The notes: generated by a model not told the origin, from the letters alone. A DNA stretch of 64,000 nucleotides from Pseudomonas fluorescens (GCF_902497775.2 NZ_OZ024668.1:1759826-1823825); one strand, 5' to 3'. Shown: positions 35,895-46,757, counted from the stretch's first letter. Program-made: numbers and translations.

Positions 35895-37169
35895 TTACCA
35901 GCTCCGACGTTTGATGCGAGTGAGCTCACTTTCCAGTTCGCTCAGCGCCTGATCGACAGGCTGCTCGCCCGCCAGCACGCCATGCACTCGATCGAAGAAC
36001 GCATTGGAGACCCGTGGATAGCGATCGGCGGTTATTGAGGCGGGGCGCATCACCCCATCCTTGAGAATGCTATGCAACTGACTGTAATAAGGCATTGCCG
36101 CGAGCAGGTCGGGATCTTGATACAGCGACTCGATAACCGGGTTATAGGCGCCGACCAGAGCACGATGTTTCTGCTGCTGGGCACTGCTCAAGTAGCTCAC
36201 TAACTCTGCGGCAAGTTTTGGATGGGCGCTGTAACGCGATACTGCCAGGCCCCACCCACCGAGGGTGGAGGCATGGGTTCCGGCTATGCCGCCACGGGGC
36301 AGGGGGGCGACCCCGACCTTGTCTTTTACGGCACTGTCCGGGCTTTGTACCAAGGCCCAGGCATAAGGCCAGTTACGCATGAATAACGCATTTCCCGATT
36401 GGAATACGCCACGTCCTTCTTCCTCGGTGTAGTTGAGTACGCCTCGCGGTGAGATGTCTCCCACCCAGCTTTTCGCCAGAGTCAAAGCCGCTCTTGAGGC
36501 CTGAGTGTTGACCACGATGTCACCGCGTGGGTTGACCAGTCCGCCTTCCGGCTGGCTGCTGATCCACTCCAGCGCGTTACACGTCAGGCCCTCGTAGGCG
36601 CGTCCCTGAAAGATGTAGCCCCAGGCATTGGCGTTCCCAGCAGTGCGCTCGGCCTGTTGAATATTTCTGGCGGTAGCGGTCATTTCCTCCCAGGTCTGGG
36701 GAACCTGCTGGTTGTACTTCTCGAGCAAGTCCTTGCGGTAATACAGCAGGCCCGAGTCGGTGAACCATGGCATCGTCACCAGCCGCCCGTTCACCGTGGC
36801 GTTATCCACCTGTGCCTGGAAGTAGCCCTGGGTAGCGTTGGCAGGAAGCACCTCGCGCAGATCCATCAGGTGTTTGGCCAGCATCCCCGGCCACACCATA
36901 TCGATTTGGATGATGTCGATATCGGTGGACTGCGCACTGAGGATCTGTTGGTAGAACGACAGCCTCTCGGTCGCCGAGTTAGGCGTGGAAACCACCTCGA
37001 CGTTATTGCCGGTCTGTTTCGACCATGCCTGGACAGCCTCGTTGCAGAGTGCTAACTCCGCACCCACCGCACCGCACGAAATTGTCAAATCTGCTGCGAT
37101 CGAGGCGGATGGCAGTCCGGCGCAGAGGGTAATGAGTGCTGCTGGAAGCAGAGATTTCAGCTGTTTCAT
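35895..37169 (-). CDS. Sugar ABC transporter substrate-binding protein
   Basis: A 424-residue periplasmic binding protein of the MalE/family 1 type. The signal peptide spans residues 1 to about 27 (MKQLKSLLPAALITLCAGLP, then SASIAAD). Family features are WSKQTGNNVEVVSTPNSATE, IDIIQIDMVWPGMLAKHLMD (in outline) and the GGIAGTHASTLGGWGLAVS segment. It should capture sucrose or a related fructoside and deliver it to the permeases. The ATG at 37169 (with AAGGG upstream) is chosen because it places the signal peptide at the N-terminus; a longer open frame upstream crosses the operator. Confidence 0.92.
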   Translation of the reverse strand: MKQLKSLLPAALITLCAGLPSASIAADLTISCGAVGAELALCNEAVQAWSKQTGNNVEVVSTPNSATERLSFYQQILSAQSTDIDIIQIDMVWPGMLAKHLMDLREVLPANATQGYFQAQVDNATVNGRLVTMPWFTDSGLLYYRKDLLEKYNQQVPQTWEEMTATARNIQQAERTAGNANAWGYIFQGRAYEGLTCNALEWISSQPEGGLVNPRGDIVVNTQASRAALTLAKSWVGDISPRGVLNYTEEEGRGVFQSGNALFMRNWPYAWALVQSPDSAVKDKVGVAPLPRGGIAGTHASTLGGWGLAVSRYSAHPKLAAELVSYLSSAQQQKHRALVGAYNPVIESLYQDPDLLAAMPYYSQLHSILKDGVMRPASITADRYPRVSNAFFDRVHGVLAGEQPVDQALSELESELTRIKRRSW

Positions 37170-37199
37170 TGAGTACCCTTTATTTTTGTTTTTAGAAAA

Positions 37200-37211
37200 G
37201 TTAACGTTAAC
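37200..37211. promoter_or_regulatory. LacI-type operator in the sucrose divergent promoter
   Basis: GTTAACGTTAAC is a perfect 12-bp palindrome with a central CG, as in LacI/GalR-family operators. It lies in the 168-base A/T-rich gap between the divergent binding-protein and porin genes, about 31 bases from the binding-protein start, so one repressor dimer could control both transcription units. Confidence 0.65.
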
Positions 37212-37328
37212 ACTGCCAAATGTAGCAGCGTATTTGCGATGAGGCATCCTTTTTTTCGTCAATATCGACAATTCGAGACGTACGAAGAAAGGGCTGGCCG
37301 CAGGAGCAAACAATAAAAACAAGATTAG

Positions 37329-38906
<1,578 letters not shown>

Positions 38907-39039
38907 TATTTGAACGCGTCGGCCACCACGCCTTCACGCATCGAACCGGGCTCTTCACCCTGTGTATTGAGTCATTGTTTACCGGTCAAAGCTGATCAGC
39001 CTGCAGTTATCCCTACGATAAAGAACTGAGGAAATGACG

Positions 39040-39948
39040 ATGGTATTGCCTCGCGCAGTCGTATTTGGCGAAGCCCTGACGGACCTTGTCCAAGGCCCCC
39101 CTGGACAGTGGAAGGGCTACCCAGGTGGTGCTCCTTGGAACGTTGCACGAGCACTAAGTCGCTTGGGGGTTAGCAGCGCGTTTGCTGGGGCAGTGAGCAA
39201 AGACTCACTGGGCGACGAGATAGTCTCGCAGTCGAAAGCTGCAGGGCTAGATATGAATTTCATCCAACGGGTAGATCGAGATCCTTTGGTCGCGATTGTT
39301 CTATCGAGCCGTCCTCCACGTTACTTTTTTGCAGGGGATGCCGATCTTTTTTTTGATCCAGATCAGATGCCCGAAGGATGGATCAACCAAGCAGAGCTGT
39401 GTCACTTCAGTTGCATCAGTTTGGCTCGACAACCACTCGCAGACAGGCTGGTTCAAATTGCTCAGGAGGCCAAGGGAGCCGGTAAACGGATTAGCTATGA
39501 TCCCAATTGGCGCACGTTAATGGATCGCCATTATCGGGAGCAGACCTTCACTACGATGACCACCCTTGCTGACATGATCAAGCTTTCCGACGAAGACCTC
39601 CGGCACATTTATCCAGGGCTGACCGAATACCAGGCAATGGATGAGCTGCGTGCCCTGAATTCTCAGGCACACATCCTTTTTACCCGAGGGGAACACGGGA
39701 TGATTCTCCTCACCCCGGACAGCCAGCTCGAACAGCCAGCTATTGCCGTGGAAGTGGAAGACACGGTGGGAGCAGGAGACGCTTGTATGGCCGGTTGGCT
39801 GGCTGCGCAGATGCTGGGGATCGCAGACTTGAACGAGCGCCTGCGATTTTCGGCGGCTTGCGCGTCCATATCGTGCCGTCATGCCGGAGCCCATGCTCCG
39901 GCACTGGCTGATGTAGAAGGTTTACTGAAGTTGCTAATGCATATCTGA
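39040..39948 (+). CDS. Fructokinase (PfkB/ribokinase family)
   Basis: A 302-residue sugar kinase. The N-terminal substrate signature GYPGGAPWNVARALSRLG and the C-terminal PfkB signature DTVGAGDACMAG (catalytic Asp in GAGD) are intact. It phosphorylates fructose, the product of invertase, to fructose 6-phosphate. Two in-frame ATGs exist: 39034 is only one base from GAGG, while 39040 has normal spacing and is used. G+C is lower here than anywhere else in the window. It follows the porin by 133 bases and completes the pathway. Confidence 0.88.
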   Translation: MVLPRAVVFGEALTDLVQGPPGQWKGYPGGAPWNVARALSRLGVSSAFAGAVSKDSLGDEIVSQSKAAGLDMNFIQRVDRDPLVAIVLSSRPPRYFFAGDADLFFDPDQMPEGWINQAELCHFSCISLARQPLADRLVQIAQEAKGAGKRISYDPNWRTLMDRHYREQTFTTMTTLADMIKLSDEDLRHIYPGLTEYQAMDELRALNSQAHILFTRGEHGMILLTPDSQLEQPAIAVEVEDTVGAGDACMAGWLAAQMLGIADLNERLRFSAACASISCRHAGAHAPALADVEGLLKLLMHI

Positions 39949-40300
39949 CCCTGGTTGCCGACGCTGCAAGCGGGCGGCCAGATTCAATAGCAGAGTCAGT
40001 ACCGTTCCATTGCTCTGGATCGCGTTCACGTAGTACACGAGGCGCTCAATGTAGCCCACGGTCGGTACCCATTCCGCGCAGCTGCTGGTAAAGCTGCTCG
40101 GCCAAGCCCTTGCGGCCTTGCAGGCTGATATGGCGTTCCATGACGGGGGGGCATCCGCAGGCGTTGGTCTGCCGCTCAGGTTACCTGATTCGGCGCCGTT
40201 GATCCCCTGGCGCAACGCCTTTGTCCGCCGCGCGCCACACTCAATAGGTCGAGGTTCGCCGGTACCGCGGCGAACCGCTTGCGTGCACAGGAGAACTACC
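39949..40300. other. Intergenic region at the right border of the sucrose island
   Basis: 352 bases without an intact gene. The left part (to about 40060) has no convincing coding content, although one minus-strand frame stays open. The right part holds a short truncated gene start (separate entry), a G7 run at 40145-40151, and the promoter region and ribosome binding site (CAGGAG) of the DUF2790 gene. No terminator is evident. Confidence 0.5.
40046..40141 (-). pseudogene. 3'-truncated gene start at the island border
   Basis: A minus-strand frame from ATG 40141 encodes MERHISLQGRKGLAEQLYQQ and then LRG before running into out-of-context sequence and a stop at 40046. The segment resembles the N-terminus of GntR/MocR-type regulators (LAEQLYQQLR). 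It faces the truncated gene end at 30225-30320 on the same strand, so both may be halves of one gene split by the island. There is no good ribosome binding site, and simple rejoining at the shared GTCGG is out of frame by one. Confidence 0.3.
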
Positions 40301-40543
40301 ATGAGCCTGGGTTATCTGCTGGGTCTGAGCCTGTTGCTGGCGGCGACGGCCCAGGCCGCCACACCGGCCCCGGTCTACCACTACGGCATGCCCCTGGATG
40401 TGGCCCGGGTGCTGCAGTTGAGCGAACCGGCAAGCGATACCTGCGATGTGGTGCTGGCCAGCATGGTCTACGTCGACTCCGCTGGCCAGCAACACAACCT
40501 GCAGTACCTGAAACTGGCCCAGGTCTGCACTGACCGCGGTTAG
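40301..40543 (+). CDS. DUF2790 small exported protein
   Basis: An 80-residue protein with a signal peptide ([20 protein letters not shown]) and the DUF2790 body ([18 protein letters not shown], then [20 protein letters not shown] and YLKLAQVC). Two cysteines (about 48 and 77) may form a disulfide in the periplasm. The family is nearly restricted to Pseudomonas and its function is unknown. The ATG at 40301 has CAGGAG upstream. Its stop overlaps the convergent dkgB by 4 bases. Confidence 0.85.
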   Translation: MSLGYLLGLSLLLAATAQAATPAPVYHYGMPLDVARVLQLSEPASDTCDVVLASMVYVDSAGQQHNLQYLKLAQVCTDRG

Positions 40544-41343
40544 TCCCAGGCTGGTGCCAGGCTCTCGGGGCTGGTCAGGCGCAGGCCGCTGTCGAGGGCG
40601 GCGATCTTGCCCATGTCGTCATCGCTGAGCTTGAGTTCGCGGGCCTTGAGGTTACCGGCCAGGTTCTCGCGCCGGGTCGAGGACGGGATCACCGCATAGC
40701 CCAGCTGCATGGCCCAGGCCAGGGTCACCTGCGCCGGGGTGGCGTTGTGCTGCGCGGCAATCTGCTGGATCACCGGGTCTTGCAGGACCTTGCCGTAGCC
40801 CAGGGTCATGTACGAGGTCACGGCAATGCCCTGGCTGTGCATGAAGTCCACCAGCTTGCGGTTCTGCAGGTACGGGTGCAGCTCGATCTGGTTGGTGGCG
40901 ATGGCGTCTTTGCCGACGACATCGATGGCCTGGCGCAGCAGCTCGATGGTGAAGTTGGACACGCCGATCTGCCGGGTCAGGCCCTGTTGTTGCGCCTCGG
41001 CCAGGGCGCCCATGAACTCGCTGACGGCGACCGCGCCCTTGGGCGACGGCCAGTGGATCAGGGTCAGGTCCAGGTAGTCGCTGCGCAACTTGCTCAGGCT
41101 GTCCTTGAGGCTGGGGATCAGCTTGTCGGCGGCCAGGTTGTCGGTCCAGATCTTGCTGGTGATGAACAGCTCGCCACGCGGGATGCCACTGGTGGCCACG
41201 GCCTGGCCGACTTCGGCTTCGTTGCCGTAGATCTGCGCGGTGTCGATGGCGCGGTAACCGAGTTGCAGGGCGGTGGCCACCGAATCGATCACCACCTGAT
41301 CCTTGAGGCGGAAGGTGCCAAGGCCGAGGGCGGGAATAGTCAT
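40540..41343 (-). CDS. dkgB: 2,5-didehydrogluconate reductase DkgB
   Basis: A 267-residue aldo/keto reductase, colinear with E. coli DkgB (for example [71 protein letters not shown] at the end). The catalytic tetrad is Asp34, Tyr39, Lys64 and His97. It reduces 2,5-diketo-D-gluconate, methylglyoxal and other aldehydes with NADPH. The ATG at 41343 has GGAGGAA upstream. It is divergent from a TetR regulator. Confidence 0.92.
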   Translation of the reverse strand: MTIPALGLGTFRLKDQVVIDSVATALQLGYRAIDTAQIYGNEAEVGQAVATSGIPRGELFITSKIWTDNLAADKLIPSLKDSLSKLRSDYLDLTLIHWPSPKGAVAVSEFMGALAEAQQQGLTRQIGVSNFTIELLRQAIDVVGKDAIATNQIELHPYLQNRKLVDFMHSQGIAVTSYMTLGYGKVLQDPVIQQIAAQHNATPAQVTLAWAMQLGYAVIPSSTRRENLAGNLKARELKLSDDDMGKIAALDSGLRLTSPESLAPAWD

Positions 41344-41502
41344 GAGCGGGTTCCTCCAGTGCGGACGTTGATAAACAAGACGTGCAGTATTGCGACTGTG
41401 CGCGCGCAGAAAAATGCCCGTTGCGGCACAAGCTTTTTGCTTGCAGCGCACGAATGTCCCGGCAGTGGTAGCCTTGCAGGGTCAGTCGCAACGGATTCGC
41501 CC

Positions 41503-42123
41503 ATGGCCCAGCACAAGCTCAGCATTCGTCAACGCAACGTTGACAACATCCTTCTGGCGGCGGAAAAGGTCTTCGCTGAAAAAGGCTTCGCCGGCACGGC
41601 CATGGCCGACATTGCCGAGGCTGCGCAACTGCCGCGCAGCAACGTGCACTATTACTTCAGCACCAAGGCCGAGCTGTACCAGGCGGTGTTGTTCGGCCTG
41701 CTCGATGTGTGGAAGCAGGATGCCTTGTGCTTTGAGCTGTATGACGATCCGCGCATCGTCTTGAGCAGTTATATCCGCGCCAAGATGAACCATTCGCGGA
41801 CCCGGCCCCATGGCTCCAAGGTCTGGGCCAACGAGATCATCCATGGTGCGCCGAACCTCGGTGCGGCGCTGGACGATCCGCTGTACGACTGGGCCAAGAT
41901 GAAAGAGGCGAAGATCCGCCAGTGGATCGACGATGGGCGAATCCTGCCGGTGGAACCGTCGGGCCTGCTCTACATGATCTGGGCCTCCACCCAGCACTAC
42001 GCCGACTTCAGCCACCAGGTGGGCCTGCTCAACGATCACCAGCCGCTGTCGGAGCTGCAGTTCGAGCGGGCGGTGCAGACGGTAACCAGTGTGATTTTAC
42101 GCGGAATTGGTCTGGAGCCCTGA
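41503..42123 (+). CDS. TetR-family transcriptional regulator
   Basis: A 206-residue regulator: N-terminal HTH (NILLAAEKVFAEKGFAGTAM, then ADIAEAAQLPRSNVHYYFST, residues about 14-56) and a C-terminal ligand domain similar to RutR-type proteins (SKVWANEIIHGAPNLGAAL, WIDDGRILPVEPSGLLYMIW). RutR-like proteins sense pyrimidines or related compounds; the ligand here is unknown. It is divergent from dkgB with 159 bases between, and may control it or itself. Confidence 0.85.
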   Translation: MAQHKLSIRQRNVDNILLAAEKVFAEKGFAGTAMADIAEAAQLPRSNVHYYFSTKAELYQAVLFGLLDVWKQDALCFELYDDPRIVLSSYIRAKMNHSRTRPHGSKVWANEIIHGAPNLGAALDDPLYDWAKMKEAKIRQWIDDGRILPVEPSGLLYMIWASTQHYADFSHQVGLLNDHQPLSELQFERAVQTVTSVILRGIGLEP

Positions 42124-42145
42124 AAGCATCGCGGGCTCGGCGCAG

Positions 42146-43051
42146 TCAGGCTATGTCACTGGCCTCGAACTGCGCCGCGAGAAAGTCCAGCAAGCTGCGC
42201 ACCGACGGCAGCAACCCGCGCCGCGAAGCGAACACCGCGTGCACCACGCCGCACTCTGGCGCCCAGTTCGGCGTGGCTTGCACCAACCGTCCGGCATTGA
42301 GCTCTTCGCGAATTACCACCAGCGGCAGATGTACCGCCCCCACGCCCGCCACCGCCGCCTGGCGCAAAACAATCAGGTCATCGGTGACCAGCCGCGGGTT
42401 GTGGCGCAGGCTGGCGCGGGCGCCGTCGGGGCCGAGCAGGTGCCAGTGGTAATCGCGCTGCGGGTAACCCCAGTGCAGGCTGGGCAGGGTGCTCAGGTCC
42501 GCCGGCACCGGACGCTGTGGCAAGCGCTCCAGCAGGGACGGTGCCGCCACCAGGTACTGGGTGCTGCGCGCCAGTACCTTCATCACCAGGTCGCTGCTTT
42601 CCAGCGGCGGCACCCGTACGCGCAGGGCGATGTCGATGCCTTCCTGGATCAGGTCGACCTGGCGGTTGGTGCTTTCGATATGCAGTTGCACCAGCGGGCA
42701 CTGGACCATGAAGCGGGTCAGCATCGCCCCCACCCAGAAATCCAGCAGCGCCGTCGGGCAACTCAAACGCACGATGCCTTGGGGTTCGGCGCGGTTGCGC
42801 TCGATCAGTTCGGCGGCGCCTTCGGCCTCCACCAGCATGGCCACGCAATGGCGGTAATAGGCCTGGCCAATTTCGGTCACCGAGAAGTGCCGGGTCGAGC
42901 GCTGGATCAGGCGCACCCCCAGACGCTCCTCGAGCCCGGCGATGCGCCGGCTGAGCTTGGATTTAGGCATGTCCAGGGCGCGGCCGGCCGGGGCAAAGCC
43001 GCCGTGATCGACTACCTGGGCGAAGTAGTAAAGGTCGTTGAGGTCTTCCAC
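42146..43051 (-). CDS. LysR-family transcriptional regulator
   Basis: A 301-residue regulator of the CrgA/AaeR-like branch: HTH at 1-60 (MEDLNDLYYFAQVVDHGGFA, then MPKSKLSRRIAGLEERLGVR), and an effector domain with LSCPTALLDFWVGAML and IDIALRVRVPPLESSDLV. It starts at GTG 43051, with GGAGAACAC upstream. It is divergent from the pirin gene (98-base gap), a common pairing in Pseudomonas in which the LysR protein controls the pirin and hydrolase genes. Confidence 0.87.
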   Translation of the reverse strand: MEDLNDLYYFAQVVDHGGFAPAGRALDMPKSKLSRRIAGLEERLGVRLIQRSTRHFSVTEIGQAYYRHCVAMLVEAEGAAELIERNRAEPQGIVRLSCPTALLDFWVGAMLTRFMVQCPLVQLHIESTNRQVDLIQEGIDIALRVRVPPLESSDLVMKVLARSTQYLVAAPSLLERLPQRPVPADLSTLPSLHWGYPQRDYHWHLLGPDGARASLRHNPRLVTDDLIVLRQAAVAGVGAVHLPLVVIREELNAGRLVQATPNWAPECGVVHAVFASRRGLLPSVRSLLDFLAAQFEASDIA

Positions 43052-43149
43052 CAGTGTTCTCCAAATGGAACGCTGAAGGCAGTTTAACCGATCTACCGCC
43101 GATGTCGTTGCGCTCGTAAGGTATATCCATACACGAGAGGAGGCATCTC

Positions 43150-44034
43150 ATGAAAAAGATCCAAGGCGTCTACAGCAGCCCAAACCCACACTGGGTGGGT
43201 GATGGCTTCCCGGTCCGTAGCCTGTTTACCTACGACAACCTGGCCCAGCACATCAGCCCGTTTCTGCTGCTGGACTATGCCGGCCCCCACGACTTCGCCC
43301 CGACCACGGCGCGTCGCGGGGTTGGCCAGCACCCTCATCGCGGTTTCGAAACCGTGACCATTGTCTACCAGGGCGAACTGGAACACCGCGACTCCACGGG
43401 CGCTGGCGGCCTGATCGGCCCGGGCGATGTGCAGTGGATGACCGCGGCCGGCGGGATTCTCCATGAAGAGTTCCACTCGCCAGCGTTCGCTGCCAAGGGC
43501 GGCACCCTGGAAATGGTCCAGCTGTGGGTCAACCTGCCGGCCAAAGACAAATCGGCGCCGGCCGGTTACCAGACCCTGCTCAGCACCGACATCCCGGTGG
43601 TGCCGTTGGGCAACGGTGCCGGCAGCCTGCGGGTAATTGCCGGCGCGTTCCGCGGCCACCAGGGCCCGGCGCAGACCTTTTCGCCCATGGATGTCTGGGA
43701 CCTGCAGCTCAAGGCCGGCGCGCCGGTGCGCCTGCCCAGCGCTGCCGGGCGCAGCACCGCGCTGGTGGTGTTGCGCGGCCAGTTGCTGGTCAACGGCGAG
43801 CGTCAGGTTGGCGCCGCGCAACTGGTGCTGTTCGACCGCGCCGGCGACGAGCTGCTGCTTGAAGCGCAAAGCGATGTCTCGGTGCTGCTGCTCAGTGGCG
43901 AGCCGCTGGACGAGCCGATTGTCGGTTACGGCCCGTTCGTGATGAACAGCGACGCCGAAATCGCCGAAGCCTTTGACGACTTTCGTGCCGGGCGCTTCGG
44001 CCAGATGAATGGGCCCAGCGGTCCGCGTCACTAG
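43150..44034 (+). CDS. Pirin family protein
   Basis: A 294-residue bicupin of the pirin family. The metal ligands expected from human pirin are present: His61 and His63 (GVGQHPHRGFETVT), His105 and Glu107 (AGGILHEEFHS). Bacterial pirins include quercetin 2,3-dioxygenases and regulators of central metabolism; the activity here is not determined. It is cytoplasmic, has AGAGGAGG upstream of the start, and leads a row of three plus-strand genes with two isochorismatase-type hydrolases. Confidence 0.9.
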   Translation: MKKIQGVYSSPNPHWVGDGFPVRSLFTYDNLAQHISPFLLLDYAGPHDFAPTTARRGVGQHPHRGFETVTIVYQGELEHRDSTGAGGLIGPGDVQWMTAAGGILHEEFHSPAFAAKGGTLEMVQLWVNLPAKDKSAPAGYQTLLSTDIPVVPLGNGAGSLRVIAGAFRGHQGPAQTFSPMDVWDLQLKAGAPVRLPSAAGRSTALVVLRGQLLVNGERQVGAAQLVLFDRAGDELLLEAQSDVSVLLLSGEPLDEPIVGYGPFVMNSDAEIAEAFDDFRAGRFGQMNGPSGPRH

Positions 44035-44128
44035 AACTACGCTCAATAACCCGGCGGTCGCCCAGGAGGGCAGCCGTCGACCCTGGCTGCAAGCACGACT
44101 TGCAACCTGACATCGAGGAGAACGTGTC

Positions 44129-44815
44129 ATGAGTACATTCGCCAACATTGCCAACTTCAACGGCCAGGTCCCGCGGATCGATCCTGAAAATGCCGCGATG
44201 CTGCTGATCGACCATCAGAGCGGCCTGTTCCAGACGGTCAAGGACATGCCCATGACGGAGCTGCGAGCCAATGCCATCACCCTGGCCAAGGTCGCCAGCC
44301 TGGCGAACATCCCGGTGATCACCACCGCCTCTGTGCCGCAAGGCCCCAACGGTCCGCTGATCCCGGAAATTCACGAAGCCGCGCCGCATGCGAAGTACGT
44401 CGCCCGTAAAGGTGAAATCAACGCCTGGGACAATCCCGAGTTCGTTGCAGCGGTCAAGGCCACCGGAAAGAAGCAGCTGATCATCGCCGGCACCATCACC
44501 AGCGTGTGCATGGCTTTCCCGAGCATCAGCGCAGTCGCCGAAGGCTACCAGGTGTTTGCCGTGATCGACGCCAGCGGCACCTATTCGAAGATGGCCCAGG
44601 AAATCACCCTGGCCCGGGTGATGCAGGCCGGCGTGGTGCCGATGGACACCGCCGCAGTGTGCTCGGAAGTCCAACGCAGCTGGAACCGTGCTGACGCCCA
44701 ACAGTGGGCCGAAGCCTACAGTGCAGTGTTCCCGCACTATCAATTGCTGATCGAGAGTTACCTCAAGGCGCAGCAAGTGGCCAACGAGCACGAACAACTG
44801 GATTCCCAACGCTGA
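44129..44815 (+). CDS. Isochorismatase-family hydrolase (YcaC-like)
   Basis: A 228-residue cysteine hydrolase of the isochorismatase fold, paralogous to the next gene. The catalytic triad is Asp28 (LLIDHQSGLF), a lysine in KYVARKGEINAWDN, and Cys127 (GTITSVCMAFP). Compared with the neighbouring YcaC it has an N-terminal extension of about 9 residues (MSTFANIANF) and a longer C-terminal tail. The substrate is unknown. The ATG at 44129 has GAGGAGAAC upstream. Confidence 0.88.
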   Translation: MSTFANIANFNGQVPRIDPENAAMLLIDHQSGLFQTVKDMPMTELRANAITLAKVASLANIPVITTASVPQGPNGPLIPEIHEAAPHAKYVARKGEINAWDNPEFVAAVKATGKKQLIIAGTITSVCMAFPSISAVAEGYQVFAVIDASGTYSKMAQEITLARVMQAGVVPMDTAAVCSEVQRSWNRADAQQWAEAYSAVFPHYQLLIESYLKAQQVANEHEQLDSQR

Positions 44816-44867
44816 TTCCACATCCCTGGTGCCCCGGCACCGGCTTACCACTGCAAGGAGTTAGACC

Positions 44868-45494
44868 ATGAGCAAGCCCTACGTCCGCCTGGACAAGAAC
44901 AACGCTGCGGTCCTGCTGGTAGATCATCAGACCGGCCTGCTGTCGCTGGTACGGGATATCGACCCGGACAAATTCAAGAACAACGTGCTGGCGGTCGGTG
45001 ACCTGGCCAAGTACTTCAAGCTGCCGACCATCCTCACCACCAGCTTCGAAACCGGCCCCAACGGCCCGCTGGTGCCTGAGCTCAAGGAGCAGTTCCCCGA
45101 CGCGCCGTACATTGCCCGCCCTGGGCAGATCAACGCCTGGGACAACGAAGATTTCGTCAAGGCAGTCAAGGCCACCGGCAAGAAGCAACTGATCATCGCG
45201 GGCGTCGTCACCGAGGTGTGCGTGGCCTTCCCGGCGCTGTCGGCCCTGGCCGAAGGCTTTGAGGTGTTTGTGGTCACCGACGCTTCCGGGACGTTCAACG
45301 CCCTGACCCGCGACTCGGCCTGGGACCGCATGTCGCAAGCCGGCGCCCAGCTGATGACCTGGTTCGGCCTGGCCTGTGAGCTGCACCGCGACTGGCGCAA
45401 CGACATCGAAGGCCTGGGTACGCTGTTCTCCAACCACATCCCGGACTACCGTAACCTGATCACCAGCTACAACACCCTCAACAACGGCAAGTAA
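44868..45494 (+). CDS. ycaC: Isochorismatase-family hydrolase YcaC
   Basis: A 208-residue protein matching E. coli/Pseudomonas YcaC in length and motifs: Asp19 (LLVDHQTGLL), Cys118 (GVVTEVCVAFP) and the AWDNEDFVKAVKATGKKQLI block. YcaC forms octameric rings and is of uncertain substrate; it is often abundant in Pseudomonas. It shares the block VKATGKKQLIIAG with the upstream paralogue, which indicates a tandem duplication. The ATG at 44868 has AAGGAG upstream. A GC-rich hairpin follows the stop. Confidence 0.88.
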   Translation: MSKPYVRLDKNNAAVLLVDHQTGLLSLVRDIDPDKFKNNVLAVGDLAKYFKLPTILTTSFETGPNGPLVPELKEQFPDAPYIARPGQINAWDNEDFVKAVKATGKKQLIIAGVVTEVCVAFPALSALAEGFEVFVVTDASGTFNALTRDSAWDRMSQAGAQLMTWFGLACELHRDWRNDIEGLGTLFSNHIPDYRNLITSYNTLNNGK

Positions 45495-45512
45495 CGCCGC
45501 TCACTGATCAAA

Positions 45513-45537
45513 GGCCGGGCACTCGCGTTGCCCGGCC
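45513..45537 (+). terminator. Hairpin after ycaC
   Basis: A perfect 9-bp stem (GGCCGGGCA at 45513-45521 and its complement at 45529-45537) with a 7-base loop, 19 bases past the ycaC stop. No U run follows, so termination may need Rho or be partial. Confidence 0.55.
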
Positions 45538-45610
45538 GCCGTCGCTGCAGCGCGCAGAAGTTCATTGAAACTTCTGGCGTGACGATGCCTGCACAGGTGA
45601 TGATCCAGCG

Positions 45611-46528
45611 ATGAAATCCGCTTCCACCTTGCATGGCCATCGGCGCTCCGTGCGCCCCGGCACCGTTATCCATTTCTGGCTGCACTATCAGCCGCCTTTG
45701 CACTGGCCCGCGCTGCTGGGGTTTCTGGCTGCGCGGGCGATTGCCGGCGTCGAGAAGGTCGAGGCGGGCGGGTATGTACGCAGCGTCGTCCAGGGCCATC
45801 GCCAGGGGCTCGTCCAGGTGCGCCAGGCCTGTGGTCATCGGCTCAAAGTCACGGTTCAGGGTGTTGGCTCTGCGTCGTTGGCGGGCCTGCTGGCCAGGGT
45901 GCGAAGGGTGTTCGATCTGGATGCCGACCTGTACAGGATTGAACGGCAACTGCGCAGCGATGCGCTGATGGCAAAACTGATCGACCGTCGACCGGGCCTG
46001 CGCGTACCGCGAGGCTGGGACGCGTTCGAGCAGTCGATGCGCACGGTGCTTGGCCAGCAGATCAGCGTCGCCGGCGCCATCACGTTGGCCGGGCGCATGG
46101 TCGCAGGCTATGGTCAGGCCTTGTCGGCGCCGCTTCAGGCCGTGTCGGGTCTGACCCATGTGTTTCCCAGAGCGCAAGCCATCGCCGCTGCCGACCTTAG
46201 TGGCCTGGGCATGCCGCGCTCGCGGGCCGCGACCTTGTCGACCCTGGCCCGGGCACTGCTGGACAACCCGCAGTTGCTCCGCCCTGAGCGCGACCTGGAA
46301 GCCTGGGTCCAGCGCCTGTGCCGCCTGCGCGGCATCGGCCCGTGGAGCGCCCACTACCTGGCCTTGCGTCAGATGGGCGCGGCCGATGCGTTGCCGCTGG
46401 GGGACGTGGCCTTGATCAAGGCCTTGCGCCTGCTCGAAGGCCCGCAGGCGCAACTGGCGCAACGCGCTCAGGCCTGGAGCCCGTGGCGCGCCTATGCGGC
46501 CCAGCACCTGTGGGCGTCGTTGAATTGA
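45611..46528 (+). CDS. alkA: DNA-3-methyladenine glycosylase II (AlkA-like)
   Basis: A 305-residue HhH-GPD base-excision glycosylase. An AlkA-type N-terminal domain (about 15-110) precedes the helical domain with FEQSMRTVLGQQISVAGA, the hairpin LCRLRGIGPWSAHYLALR (237-253) and the catalytic aspartate in LPLGDVAL (Asp265). It removes alkylated purines from DNA. The Ada methyltransferase portion seen in many Pseudomonas Ada-AlkA fusions is absent. The gene stands alone, convergent with a small gene one base away. Its proximity to ku is suggestive but functionally unproven. Confidence 0.85.
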   Translation: MKSASTLHGHRRSVRPGTVIHFWLHYQPPLHWPALLGFLAARAIAGVEKVEAGGYVRSVVQGHRQGLVQVRQACGHRLKVTVQGVGSASLAGLLARVRRVFDLDADLYRIERQLRSDALMAKLIDRRPGLRVPRGWDAFEQSMRTVLGQQISVAGAITLAGRMVAGYGQALSAPLQAVSGLTHVFPRAQAIAAADLSGLGMPRSRAATLSTLARALLDNPQLLRPERDLEAWVQRLCRLRGIGPWSAHYLALRQMGAADALPLGDVALIKALRLLEGPQAQLAQRAQAWSPWRAYAAQHLWASLN

Positions 46529-46529
46529 C

Positions 46530-46757
46530 TCAACTGGACTGGCGCCACTTCACATCGGTGATGCCGTAGCGCTCGGCCAGGGGCTTGCTGACTTTCTTCA
46601 CTTTCTCGCGGCCATAACGACCGATGCGACCGACACCGGCGTCGCAACTTGCCCAGTGCCAGGCTTCGGCGTTGTCCATCGTCTCGGCGCGGATGATGAA
46701 GGACTTGTGATCGCCGTGAAGCTGGTAGTCGATGACGAACAGTTTTGCGTTGTTCAT
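46530..46757 (-). CDS. Small conserved Pseudomonas protein (DUF6555-like)
   Basis: A 75-residue protein beginning MNNAKLFVIDYQLHGDHKSF and containing AETMDNAEAWHWASCDAGVG and a basic stretch GREKVKKVSKPLAERYG. It is probably a short alpha/beta protein conserved in pseudomonads; the DUF6555 label is from memory. Function unknown. The ATG at 46757 is preferred to a longer frame because the protein starts there in relatives as I recall them. AAGG occurs upstream. Confidence 0.65.
   Translation of the reverse strand: MNNAKLFVIDYQLHGDHKSFIIRAETMDNAEAWHWASCDAGVGRIGRYGREKVKKVSKPLAERYGITDVKWRQSS

Noticed and set aside
39934..40302. 122-codon minus-strand frame across the right island border
   Set aside because: It overlaps the kinase end, the G7 run and the truncated gene start in a different frame; probably fortuitous.
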